Shown one piece after another: positions 1 to 8,607 of a stretch of 48,373 bases of DNA. Position 1 is the stretch's first letter. Each line of letters begins with the position of its first letter. Origin of the DNA: Bacteroidales bacterium (GTDB lineage: Bacteria; Bacteroidota; Bacteroidia; Bacteroidales; ML635J-15). Both the position numbers and the translations under genes were made by a program. The notes under the pieces are model-generated. The model ran no database searches. It was not told where the DNA came from and was given only the letters and a program-made list of their open reading frames with translations. The stretch spans positions 20,781-69,153 of the forward strand of contig JAQVOR010000002.1 of assembly GCA_028702535.1 (NCBI GenBank), in the 5' to 3' direction.

Positions 1-134
1 CCCCCTAACCCCTAAGAGGGGAAAGCCAACGCTACTTCTTCTAAATATCTCTAAAATCTAAAAGGGGAATGCCAGCACTATCAGTATTGTGCGGACAGCC
101 TCCCTTCAGGGATACAGGGTGTGCGTATGGTTTT
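1..134. repeat. ~130-bp intergenic repeat, copy 1 (left boundary cut by window edge)
   Basis: ccccctaacccctaagaggggaaagccaacgctacttcttctaaatatctctaaaatctaaaaggggaatgccagcactatcagtattgtgcggacagcctcccttcagggatacagggtgtgcgtatggtttt; recurs at +196 and +789 with only a few substitutions. Confidence 0.95.
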
Positions 135-181
135 GTTGTTTTTATACATTTATTTAATTTTAATTTTAATTTTTACTGTTT

Positions 182-330
182 CTGCTTGCCTTCGCTACCC
201 CTAACCCCTAAGAGGGGAAAGCCAACGCTGCTTCTTCTAAATATCTCTAAAATCTAAAAGGGGAATGCCAGCACTATCGGTATTGTGCGGACAGCCTCCC
301 TTCAGGGATACAGGGTGTGCGTATGGTTTA
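182..330. repeat. ~150-bp intergenic repeat, copy 2
   Basis: Same sequence as copy 1, including the left extension gcttgccttcgctacc shared with copy 3. Confidence 0.95.
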
Positions 331-729
331 AGTTTTCAAAAGTTTTTTACATATTTTCTCAATTTTAATTTTCACTTCTTCAATTTTTTCTAAAACATCT
401 TTGTTACTAAACCGAATAACTGTAATACCGTAATTTTCTAAATCATTGGTTCTGGCTTTATCATACTCCTTGTTTTCTTTTATATTATGTATTTCTCCAT
501 CAACTTCTATTACTAACTTAATTGCATGACAATAAAAATCAGCTATAAAAATATTAATTGGATGTTGCTGTTTAAAACGCAAGTCCAACATTTGTTTCTT
601 TCTTAAAATATCCCATAATACCTTTTCCGCTTTTGTTGGATTTTGTCTTAACTCTTTAGCTCTCTCAAAAATAATCGGTTTTGCCCCGTAAAACATTGTT
701 CTTTCTACTGAATGATTCGGTTTTGACAT
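328..729 (-). CDS. DUF559 domain-containing protein (Vsr/REase-like endonuclease fold)
   Basis: Translation has the DUF559 signature: RAKELRQNPTKAEKVLWDILRKKQ...RFKQQHPI..FIADFYCHAIKLVIEVDGEIH...YDKARTNDLENYGITVIRF. Confidence 0.9.
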   Translation of the reverse strand: MSKPNHSVERTMFYGAKPIIFERAKELRQNPTKAEKVLWDILRKKQMLDLRFKQQHPINIFIADFYCHAIKLVIEVDGEIHNIKENKEYDKARTNDLENYGITVIRFSNKDVLEKIEEVKIKIEKICKKLLKT

Positions 730-771
730 AAATTAGTTCATTAGTTTATGATTTAGTTCAGTTTTATTGTC

Positions 772-923
772 ATCGCTTGCCTACGCTACCCCCCTAACCC
801 CTAAGAGGGGAAAGCCAACGCTACTTCTTCTAAATATCTCTAAAATCTAAAAGGGGAATGCCAGCACTATCAGTATTGTGCGGACAGCCTCCCTTCAGGG
901 ATACAGGGTGTGCGTAAGGTTTT
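772..923. repeat. ~150-bp intergenic repeat, copy 3
   Basis: cgcttgcctacgctacccccctaacccctaagagggg...cagggtgtgcgtaaggtttt; same orientation as copies 1 and 2. Confidence 0.95.
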
Positions 924-933
924 CCTCAATATT

Positions 934-1476
934 TTACAAATCACTATTCAATAATTGATAAAACAACACATCTTTATATTTTGATTTTTGGATTTTCCAT
1001 TGCTTTAGTACGCCAGAAAGTGTAAAACCGAGTTTTTCAAATAGTTTTATGCTTGCATGGTTTTCAGCATCAATATTGCACCATATTTGATTGATTACCA
1101 GAATGTTAAAGCAGTAGTTGATTATTGCTTGTATGCTTTCTTGTGCTAATCCTTGTTTTCTGTCTTCTGCATTAATCATAATTCCAATTCCTACTCGCTT
1201 ATGAAAAGGTTCAAATTCAAATAAATCAACCAATCCAACAGCTTTTTTTGTTTTTTTGTCTTCGATAATAAGACGCAACTCTTTGTTGGTGTAAATATCA
1301 TAAACTGTGTGCTCAATATGTTGTTTCAATTGCCATTTTGAAAAAGGAGATTTTGTATCGCTTACAAACCAAAAATTGGAATTGTTTTCGATAGAATATA
1401 AAAACTCAAGATCTTCGGGCTCTGGTTTTCTAAGTCTTATTGTTTCCGATTCTAATTCTGTCCAAGTTTTCGCCAT
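934..1476 (-). CDS. GNAT family N-acetyltransferase (RimJ/RimL/SpeG-like)
   Basis: ETIRLRKPEPEDLEFLYSIENN...GIGIMINAEDRKQGLAQESIQAIINYCFN...NASIKLFEKLGFTLSGVLKQW. Confidence 0.85.
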   Translation of the reverse strand: MAKTWTELESETIRLRKPEPEDLEFLYSIENNSNFWFVSDTKSPFSKWQLKQHIEHTVYDIYTNKELRLIIEDKKTKKAVGLVDLFEFEPFHKRVGIGIMINAEDRKQGLAQESIQAIINYCFNILVINQIWCNIDAENHASIKLFEKLGFTLSGVLKQWKIQKSKYKDVLFYQLLNSDL

Positions 1477-3413
1477 GATTTAAAAATAATATTAATGTCT
1501 TGTAGTATTTTGTAGTCTTTTGCATACATCATATTTAACCTTTCGATGAGTTCTGTTGAGATATTATCTTTAACAATAACACTTACGGGAGTAAAAACTC
1601 CGTTTTTAATTTTTGGTAAAAGGCTTGTGTCAGTATTTTTATCAGTACAATAAGTAACGAATGATTTACCTCCAAAAAGAATAGAAAATAGGTTTTTTAT
1701 CATTTTTCCACGCTTAGGAACAAATATTATCAAAACAGGTAGTAAAATGATAAATATAAGAGCGATAATAAAATCCAACATTCTTTTATTTCTTAGGTTT
1801 TCTGGTTTTACGATGCTATTGATGTCTATATTATAAAGTTCTCCAGTTGTATTTATCGAGTTGCTGCCTATAACAGATATTCCGTCTGGGCTGGCAATTT
1901 TATAATCTAATTTTACATTGTTGAGCTTTAACATGGTGTTAATTATCTGTTGGGATTGCAAGCTTTTTGCACAGAAAATTATCTCGTCAATCTTTTTAAT
2001 TCTAACAATTTCATCAAGTTGGTCGATTGTACCCGCAAAATATTTGTCAGAGCCTGTATTTATTGGATTTACAAAGGCACTTATTTTAATTTTTGGATTA
2101 TTATTATTTAATAAATTTACAAGTTTGGAGCTTTCTTGTTTATTACCTACGATTGCAATAAGTTTTTTACCTGGCATATTCATTTTAAAAATAGTGCGTC
2201 CAGTAAAGTGGAGTAAAAACCTTGTTAATGGTAAAACTATTGTTGTCCAGCCAGCACCTAAAAGGATTAAAGCTCTTGAAAATCTAAATTCGGCAGGCAA
2301 TAGAGAGTAGAGTACGAGTATAATAATTGCTCCGGCACCAATACCTTTAAAAATATTTTTTGTTTTTACGGGCTTGTCATATCCACCAAGAAATAGTAGA
2401 GATAATATCCATATTAAAGCATAAGCCAAAACGGCATAAATAAATAAATTCTCAGGATAAGCGTCTCCGCTTCCAAAAATATGATTAGACCATATAGGAG
2501 CAATAACTAAAAATCCTGCAATAATTACTAAAGCATCAATTATAGGAGTTATTATGCTGCGCATAAAACGATATGTTATTGCCATTGCAGCACGAATGTA
2601 TATCGCAATATTTATTAATGCACTAAAAGTTCCGGCATGTCTTTTCGAAAAGTGTTTTTTTGCAAATATTATCATCGCATTATAAAACACTAACACGTAA
2701 TTAATGCTTCCTTTTTTTGTGCTTTCTCCTTTATAGTGAATAATTGTTGTTCTAGGATAATAATAGTTTTTATAACCTGCAAGACTTATTCTGTACGACA
2801 TGTCGATATCTTCGCCATACATAAAGAAGTTTTCGTCAAGCAACCCGGTTTTATCAAGGCATTCTTTACGAAGCAGCATAAATGCTCCCGAAAGCACATC
2901 AACAACATGCGTTTCTTCTTTATCTAAATATGTTAGATGATATTTGCCAAACTTTTTGGATTTAGGGAATAATTTTGACACACCAAAAATTTTATAAAAA
3001 GCCACTTCGGGTGTTGGTAAACCACGCTTAGATTCTGGTAAAAAACGACCTTTGCCGTCAATCATTTTAACGCCCAATCCTCCTGCATCGGGATGAGAGT
3101 CCATGAAATCACACACTTTTTGTAAAGTTTTTTCTTCAATTACAGTATCAGGATTTAGCAGCAGTACATATTCTCCTTTTGATATTTTTATTGCCTGATT
3201 ATTTGCGTAGGAAAAACCGTAATTCTTTTTATTTTCGATTAAATGTACTTCAGGGAACTTCTCCTTAACCATTGAGCATGAGCCATCAACAGAGTTGTTG
3301 TCAACAACATATATCTCAGTTTCGCAATGCCTTGCAGATGCCAATACAGAGTTTAAACATTGTTCAAGAAAATGCTTAACATTATAATTTACTATAATAA
3401 CCGAAATCTTCAT
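1452..3413 (-). CDS. Family 2 glycosyltransferase fused to membrane and degenerate sugar-transferase-like C-terminal module
   Basis: N-term MKISVIIVNYNVKHFLEQCLNSVLAS...VVDNNSVDGS...LLNPDTV is GT2; C-term has TM helices, a CoA_binding_3-like segment and ENLRNKRMLDFIIALIFIILLPVLIIF...GKSFVTY...LPKIKNGVFTP. Confidence 0.85.
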   Translation of the reverse strand: MKISVIIVNYNVKHFLEQCLNSVLASARHCETEIYVVDNNSVDGSCSMVKEKFPEVHLIENKKNYGFSYANNQAIKISKGEYVLLLNPDTVIEEKTLQKVCDFMDSHPDAGGLGVKMIDGKGRFLPESKRGLPTPEVAFYKIFGVSKLFPKSKKFGKYHLTYLDKEETHVVDVLSGAFMLLRKECLDKTGLLDENFFMYGEDIDMSYRISLAGYKNYYYPRTTIIHYKGESTKKGSINYVLVFYNAMIIFAKKHFSKRHAGTFSALINIAIYIRAAMAITYRFMRSIITPIIDALVIIAGFLVIAPIWSNHIFGSGDAYPENLFIYAVLAYALIWILSLLFLGGYDKPVKTKNIFKGIGAGAIIILVLYSLLPAEFRFSRALILLGAGWTTIVLPLTRFLLHFTGRTIFKMNMPGKKLIAIVGNKQESSKLVNLLNNNNPKIKISAFVNPINTGSDKYFAGTIDQLDEIVRIKKIDEIIFCAKSLQSQQIINTMLKLNNVKLDYKIASPDGISVIGSNSINTTGELYNIDINSIVKPENLRNKRMLDFIIALIFIILLPVLIIFVPKRGKMIKNLFSILFGGKSFVTYCTDKNTDTSLLPKIKNGVFTPVSVIVKDNISTELIERLNMMYAKDYKILQDINIIFKSWRKLGQN

Positions 3414-3501
3414 AAAAACTATTAACGAACAAAAATAACAAAAAGTATTAAACCAAAGTAATTGTTTGGATGTTGTTGCAATATTAAATTTGAAAATAAT
3501 A

Positions 3502-3533
3502 TTTGTTGATACTAAACAAAATAATTAGTTTTG
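3502..3533 (+). promoter_or_regulatory. Bacteroidetes-type promoter (-33 TTTG, N20, -7 TAGTTTTG)
   Basis: TTTG 3502-3505 and TAGTTTTG 3526-3533, matching the TTTG-N19-21-TAnnTTTG consensus, just before the 3540 ATG. Confidence 0.5.
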
Positions 3534-3539
3534 TGCAGC

Positions 3540-4838
3540 ATGAATTTAAAATTAAAGAAAATCCCGTTGTCAGTCAAAATCCTTATTGGGATGTTATTGG
3601 GTGTAACTTTTGGTCTAATCGCTATTAATACAGGTTTGGTTAAATTTACAAGCGACTGGATATCTCCGTTTGGAACAATTTTTATTAAGCTTCTTAAACT
3701 TATTGCTATCCCTTTGATTCTTGTTAGTTTGATTAAAGGTATATCTGATTTAAAAGATAGAGCAAGTTTGTCGAAGATGGGATTTAGTACAATAGCACTC
3801 TATATGCTCACAACTGTGATTGCTATTTCGATAGGTTTAAGTTTGGCTTATTTGATAAAACCAGGGGATTATTTTCCTAAAGACAAGCAGGAGGTGTTGT
3901 TTGAGAAATATTCTGAATCTATTTTAGAGGGACAAAATATGGTGGCATCTTCTAAGGATGATAGTCCTATTCAGTTTTTTGTTGATATTGTTCCTGAAAA
4001 TATTTTTTTTTCTGCCACCAATAATACAATGATGCTTCAGGTTATTTTCTTTTCTATTCTTTTTGGATTAGCAATTATTACTCTTCCTCGCGATAAGACC
4101 AAAGCAGTACGTAAAGTTGTAAATTCGCTAAATGATATTGTACTTAGGATAATTGAAATAATTATGAAATTTGCTCCGATTGGAGTTTTTGCATTATTGG
4201 CAGCTGTGATTACTGATGTTGCTGGAGAAAATCCTGCTGATTCGCTCGCTCTTTTTGGTGCATTGGGAATGTATGCTTTAGTTGTTATTGTGGGATTGTT
4301 GTTAGTAGGAACAGTAATTTATCCAATATTTGCAGCCTTATTTAGCAAAATGTCATATTTTAAGTTTTTAAAGGGTATTTTCCCCGCTCAACTTCTTGCA
4401 TTTAGCACAAGTTCAAGTGCAGCAACATTACCAGTTACCAAAAAATGTGTTGACGAAAATCTCGATGTTGACGACGAGGTCAGTAGTTTTGTGTTGCCAA
4501 TTGGAGCTACGATAAATATGGATGGTACAAGTTTGTATCAGGCAGTTGCAGCAGTTTTTATTGCACAGGTGTTTGGCATTGATTTAAGTTTTAACGATAT
4601 GCTAACAATTGTATTGACTGCAACCCTTGCGTCGATTGGTTCGGCAGCAGTTCCTGGTGCAGGAATGATTATGCTTTTAATTGTTCTTGCCTCTGTTAAT
4701 ATTCCAGCCGAAGGTTTAGCACTAATTTTTGCTATCGATAGACCTTTAGATATGCTTAGAACAACAGTAAACGTAACTGGCGACTCATTGATTTCTGTAA
4801 TTATAAATAAATTTGTTGCAAAACCGAAAAAGGTTTAA
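3540..4838 (+). CDS. Dicarboxylate/amino acid:cation symporter (DAACS family)
   Basis: AFSTSSSAATLPVTKKC...LPIGATINMDGTSLYQAVAAVFIAQ...AAVPGAGMIM signature; likely ATG at 3540 rather than TTG 3531. Confidence 0.93.
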   Translation: MNLKLKKIPLSVKILIGMLLGVTFGLIAINTGLVKFTSDWISPFGTIFIKLLKLIAIPLILVSLIKGISDLKDRASLSKMGFSTIALYMLTTVIAISIGLSLAYLIKPGDYFPKDKQEVLFEKYSESILEGQNMVASSKDDSPIQFFVDIVPENIFFSATNNTMMLQVIFFSILFGLAIITLPRDKTKAVRKVVNSLNDIVLRIIEIIMKFAPIGVFALLAAVITDVAGENPADSLALFGALGMYALVVIVGLLLVGTVIYPIFAALFSKMSYFKFLKGIFPAQLLAFSTSSSAATLPVTKKCVDENLDVDDEVSSFVLPIGATINMDGTSLYQAVAAVFIAQVFGIDLSFNDMLTIVLTATLASIGSAAVPGAGMIMLLIVLASVNIPAEGLALIFAIDRPLDMLRTTVNVTGDSLISVIINKFVAKPKKV

Positions 4839-4856
4839 TTTTAGATTTTTAACAAT

Positions 4857-4930
4857 CGGGGTGTGGCGCAGTTGGTAGCGTGCTACGTTCGGGACGTAGA
4901 GGCCGGAAGTTCGAATCTTCTCACCCCGAC
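4857..4930 (+). tRNA. tRNA-Pro (anticodon CGG)
   Basis: CGGGGTG...CTACG-TTCGGGA-CGTAG...GTTCGAATC...CACCCCGA cloverleaf; 7-nt loop TTCGGGA. Confidence 0.93.
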
Positions 4931-4946
4931 TTTGATAAAATATTAT

Positions 4947-5729
4947 TTAAAGATCAAATTTTAATTGATCGGGCTTTGTATTTAAGTTTTTGTTTATTTT
5001 TTGATTATCCTCCTCGTTAATGCTTTTTTGACTAACTTGATGCTCATCATTTTGAGTAATAATTTCAAATCCACACTCTGATAGGAACTTTAAATCCTGT
5101 TCATCAGGTTCGACACCAATTGTATTCATCAAAGCATCAAATATATCTTGTAATAATGCGTTAGTTTCTTTTCGTATTTTATCAATATTTTCGACTTCTC
5201 CACGCTTTACGTTATATGTATTGTTTTTATTTTGAACAGCTTCAATAAATTTTTCGACCCAGACTTTTACTGCACCAATACCAGGATTAGTGAAATATTT
5301 TCCTCCCTCTGAGGTTCTTTTTAAATCATCGTCAAATAATTTTTGAGCAGTTCTAATCAAATGGACATCCGATTTAAACTCAGGCATATCAAAAGGATAT
5401 TTGAGATCGTAATATTCTGCAGTATTTATCGGCAACTCGCCTCTTGCAATAGCCATAGACATTGAGATAAAATAATGTCGAACAAAAATGGATGCCTTAT
5501 CAAATAAATTTAAAAATTCATTTTCTTCTTTTTTCTTTTCTACTTCGAGATAATTATCATAAACTTTTATCTTATCAAAAATATCCAAATACTTTTCTAT
5601 CTTTGAGTATATCTCCTCGTCAAATTCGGAGTTCCACTCTTCATCAGATTCAGATAAAAGCATCTCTGAACAGCTTTTTAAGATTGTATATTTCTCATTA
5701 TCTGTATTTTTAAAAACAGGTATTAGCAT
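4947..5729 (-). CDS. Hypothetical protein
   Basis: 260-aa ORF, acidic, no recognised motif; divergent from pyrH. Confidence 0.7.
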   Translation of the reverse strand: MLIPVFKNTDNEKYTILKSCSEMLLSESDEEWNSEFDEEIYSKIEKYLDIFDKIKVYDNYLEVEKKKEENEFLNLFDKASIFVRHYFISMSMAIARGELPINTAEYYDLKYPFDMPEFKSDVHLIRTAQKLFDDDLKRTSEGGKYFTNPGIGAVKVWVEKFIEAVQNKNNTYNVKRGEVENIDKIRKETNALLQDIFDALMNTIGVEPDEQDLKFLSECGFEIITQNDEHQVSQKSINEEDNQKINKNLNTKPDQLKFDL

Positions 5730-5838
5730 AAGTTTTATTTCTTAGACAAAGATAAAACCTTTTATTTAAAATTTTTGTTAGTTGAATACTAAAGTATTTA
5801 ACAAATTTTTGTTTATTTTTGTAAACGTAAAATATAAA

Positions 5839-6549
5839 ATGATGCGATTTAAACGAATATTACTAAAACTTAGTGGCGAATCTCTCGCTGCTAGTAATAA
5901 GCAAGGCATAGACGAAAGTCGTTTAATGGAGTATGCTTTTCAGATTAAAGAACTTGCTATTGCAGGTGTTGAGATAGGAATAGTTATAGGAGGCGGGAAT
6001 ATTTTTAGAGGTTTATCGGGTGAGAACAAAGGATTTGACAGAGTAAAAGGCGACCAAATGGGAATGCTCGCAACCATTATTAATTCGCTAGCTCTTAGTA
6101 GTGCGTTAGAGTCCATAGGACAAAATGCCAAAGTTTTTACTGCTTTTAAGATTGAGTCAATCGGAGAAAGATTTACAAAACCTTTTGTTATGGATACCCT
6201 TAAAAATGGCACAATATGTATTTTCTCAGGTGGCACAGGAAACCCATATTTTTCTACCGACACTGCATCAGCACTTAGAGCTATTGAAATTGAAGCCGAT
6301 GTGTTACTAAAAGGAACCCGTGTTGCTGGAGTGTATTCAGATGATCCAGAAAAAAATCCTGATGCGATAAAATTCGATAAAATTAGCTTTGACGAAGTGT
6401 ATAAAAAACAACTCAAAGTAATGGATTTGACTACTTTTACACTATGCAAAGAAAACAATATGCCAATAATTGTGTTTGATATGGACACCAAAGGCAATTT
6501 AATGAAAGTAATGAAAGACACGAAATGTGGAAGTTTAATAAGTAAGTAA
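5839..6549 (+). CDS. pyrH: UMP kinase
   Basis: MMRFKRILLKLSGESLA...GIVIGGGNIFRG...GDQMGMLATIINSLAL...GGTGNPYFSTDTASALRAIE; ORF track begins upstream at TTG 5782 but the conserved start is ATG 5839/5842. Confidence 0.97.
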   Translation: MMRFKRILLKLSGESLAASNKQGIDESRLMEYAFQIKELAIAGVEIGIVIGGGNIFRGLSGENKGFDRVKGDQMGMLATIINSLALSSALESIGQNAKVFTAFKIESIGERFTKPFVMDTLKNGTICIFSGGTGNPYFSTDTASALRAIEIEADVLLKGTRVAGVYSDDPEKNPDAIKFDKISFDEVYKKQLKVMDLTTFTLCKENNMPIIVFDMDTKGNLMKVMKDTKCGSLISK

Positions 6550-6576
6550 GGAATAATAAATAAAATATAAAATACT

Positions 6577-7137
6577 ATGGAAGACCTTGAATTATATATG
6601 GATGCAGCAAAAGAAGGAATGCAATTGGCAATATCGCATCTCACTAAGGAGTTGACAAAAGTTCGTGCCGGCAAAGCTTCACCCTCAATGCTTGATAGTG
6701 TTAAAGTTGATTACTATGGTGTAATATCGCCAATTTCGCAAGTTGCAAACGTAACTACTCCCGATGCAAAAACAATTTTTATACAGCCTTGGGATAAATC
6801 TGTACTCTCAATAATTGAAAAAGCAATTATGGCATCGAATCTTGGATTTAATCCTGCAAACAATGGTGAAGTTATCCGCATTATGGTACCGCCTTTAACA
6901 GAAGAACGCCGCTTACAGTTGGCAAAACAAGTTAAAGCACTTGGCGAAAACTCAAAAATCACTATTCGAAACCAACGCCGCGATGCTATTGATGAATTTA
7001 AAAAACTACAAAAAGATGGATTATCTGAAGATGTGACTAAAAATGCAGAAACTCAAGTCCACAAAATTCACGAAGATTTTATCAAACAAATTGACGAAAT
7101 AATAACTCTTAAAGAAAAAGAGGTAATGACAGTATAA
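6577..7137 (+). CDS. frr: Ribosome recycling factor
   Basis: LTKVRAGKASPSMLDSVKVDYYG...PPLTEERR..LAKQVKALGE; follows pyrH as usual. Confidence 0.97.
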   Translation: MEDLELYMDAAKEGMQLAISHLTKELTKVRAGKASPSMLDSVKVDYYGVISPISQVANVTTPDAKTIFIQPWDKSVLSIIEKAIMASNLGFNPANNGEVIRIMVPPLTEERRLQLAKQVKALGENSKITIRNQRRDAIDEFKKLQKDGLSEDVTKNAETQVHKIHEDFIKQIDEIITLKEKEVMTV

Positions 7138-7196
7138 TTACCACTCTATGAGTGAGCGTATAATGAATTGAGCAATAATAAACTAATCATATTCTA

Positions 7197-7898
7197 TTAT
7201 AACATTTTTTTTGGTATTGTAGCAATAAAACTTTTAAGATAAAAAGGTTCATAATAAACAAGATTTACAAATTTTTGCAGATTAAAATAATCATTAGCAA
7301 TTTTAGCCATAAACTCTGCAGAAGGATAAATAGAATCTGTAAAATCGAAATTGTCCCATTTGATAATTTCTTCGGTTTTTAATGCTCCATTACCACAAAA
7401 TAATATTTTTTTACTGCGATATTCACTAAAAGAATTCTCATTAATTATTTTTGCTTCAGTTTCTTTTATAATTGCCGTGTTTCTATCAAAAACGGCACAA
7501 TAAACTTCCATTCTTCTAGCATCAATCATCGGAATAATTAAATCATAATCTGGTTCTTTTGTTTCTTTTGCCATTTCTGCCATAATCAACAAAGTATTTA
7601 AGGCAATAAGCGGTAAATTCGCACCCAAGCAAATACCTTTAGCTGTACTCACGCCAATTCTCAAACCAGTATAAGAACCTGGACCTCCACTAATTGCAAG
7701 CGCGTCAAGCTCACTAGCGTTTAGAGAGTTCTTGTTCAAAATATCTTTTATTAAAACAGCTAATATCCGAGAATGCTGTCCATGTTCAAATCCTTGATTT
7801 GCAGGATTATCTATTCTGAGGTCAACAATATCCCCATTTTTTGATAAACTTACCGAACAAATATCTGTTGAAGTTTCAATATTTAAAATTAGTGCCAT
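7197..7898 (-). CDS. tsaB: tRNA threonylcarbamoyladenosine biosynthesis protein TsaB
   Basis: MALILNIETSTDICSVSLSKNG...LDALAISGGPGSYTGLRIGVSTAKGIC. Confidence 0.96.
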   Translation of the reverse strand: MALILNIETSTDICSVSLSKNGDIVDLRIDNPANQGFEHGQHSRILAVLIKDILNKNSLNASELDALAISGGPGSYTGLRIGVSTAKGICLGANLPLIALNTLLIMAEMAKETKEPDYDLIIPMIDARRMEVYCAVFDRNTAIIKETEAKIINENSFSEYRSKKILFCGNGALKTEEIIKWDNFDFTDSIYPSAEFMAKIANDYFNLQKFVNLVYYEPFYLKSFIATIPKKML

Positions 7899-8098
7899 AA
7901 TTAGTGCAAATTTAATAAAATGAATAAAAATAACATCAATACTAAGTTAATATTTATAACCCTGATTTACAGCATGTTAAGAAAAATGTTTGAAATATTT
8001 AATGAGTCCATGCCACGTTTTTGAGTTTATATCTGTCCATTACACAAACAAATGGTATTAAAATTGATAGTATTAAAGTAAAAGTTAAAAAAAATGAA

Positions 8099-8485
8099 AT
8101 GAAGACACTTGTTTATAATACTCCACACGGTCAATTGTCGGTTAACTACGATGGAGAGGTTACTCTAAGATTTGAAAGCCTCTATATGCAGTTGAGTAGC
8201 CAACAATTTGTGGAATTTGTAAACTTTATCAATGCCAACATTAATATAATTGCAGGAAACTCAAACGCAGAAGATGGCGACAGTTTTTATCATAAAGTAT
8301 TGCGAAACATGAAAAAAGAATATGTTGCAGAATTTAAAAAATTAATCAATCTGCCTATATATTCTCCCGATTATGAATTGGATATTTTCGATTGTCTCAA
8401 ACTTATGCAATCAAAACAAACTGGCACGATTTCTAAACTCACAGATCTTGTAAAATTTGATGCCGACAAAATTTGTCTCAACTAA
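8099..8485 (+). CDS. Hypothetical protein
   Basis: ORF 8021..8485; likely start ATG 8099 (MKTLVYNTPHGQLSVNYDGEVTLRFESLYMQLSSQQFVEFVNFIN); no recognised domain. Confidence 0.7.
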   Translation: MKTLVYNTPHGQLSVNYDGEVTLRFESLYMQLSSQQFVEFVNFINANINIIAGNSNAEDGDSFYHKVLRNMKKEYVAEFKKLINLPIYSPDYELDIFDCLKLMQSKQTGTISKLTDLVKFDADKICLN

Positions 8486-8524
8486 TGTCTGAAAAAACTC
8501 CAATAATTTAAATAAATATCGATG

Positions 8525-8607
8525 GTCGAGTACTTCGATAAAAACTGAGTTCGACAGGTAATACAGTGAGTTTATCGAACTGCTCACTGCATCGCAGCAC
8601 ATCGCAA
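8525..8607. repeat. Intergenic palindromic/dispersed repeat
   Basis: tcgagtacttcgataaaaactgagttcgacagg...gtgagtttatcgaac inverted similarity; followed by gctcactgcatcgcagcacatcgc, similar to 48036-48059. Confidence 0.65.

Noticed and set aside
69-257. 62-aa plus-strand ORF at the left edge
   Set aside because: Lies across repeat copy 1, AT-rich spacer and copy 2; low-complexity translation (FNFNFNFYCFCLPSLPLTP), so it is a by-product of the repeat.
1-923. Possible CRISPR array from the recurring repeats
   Set aside because: Repeat unit is ~130-150 bp, with only three copies and irregular spacing (196 and 593 bp); no cas genes.
5940-6674. 244-aa ORF antisense to pyrH/frr
   Set aside because: Entirely opposite strongly supported pyrH and frr; hydrophobic composition typical of antisense shadow ORFs.
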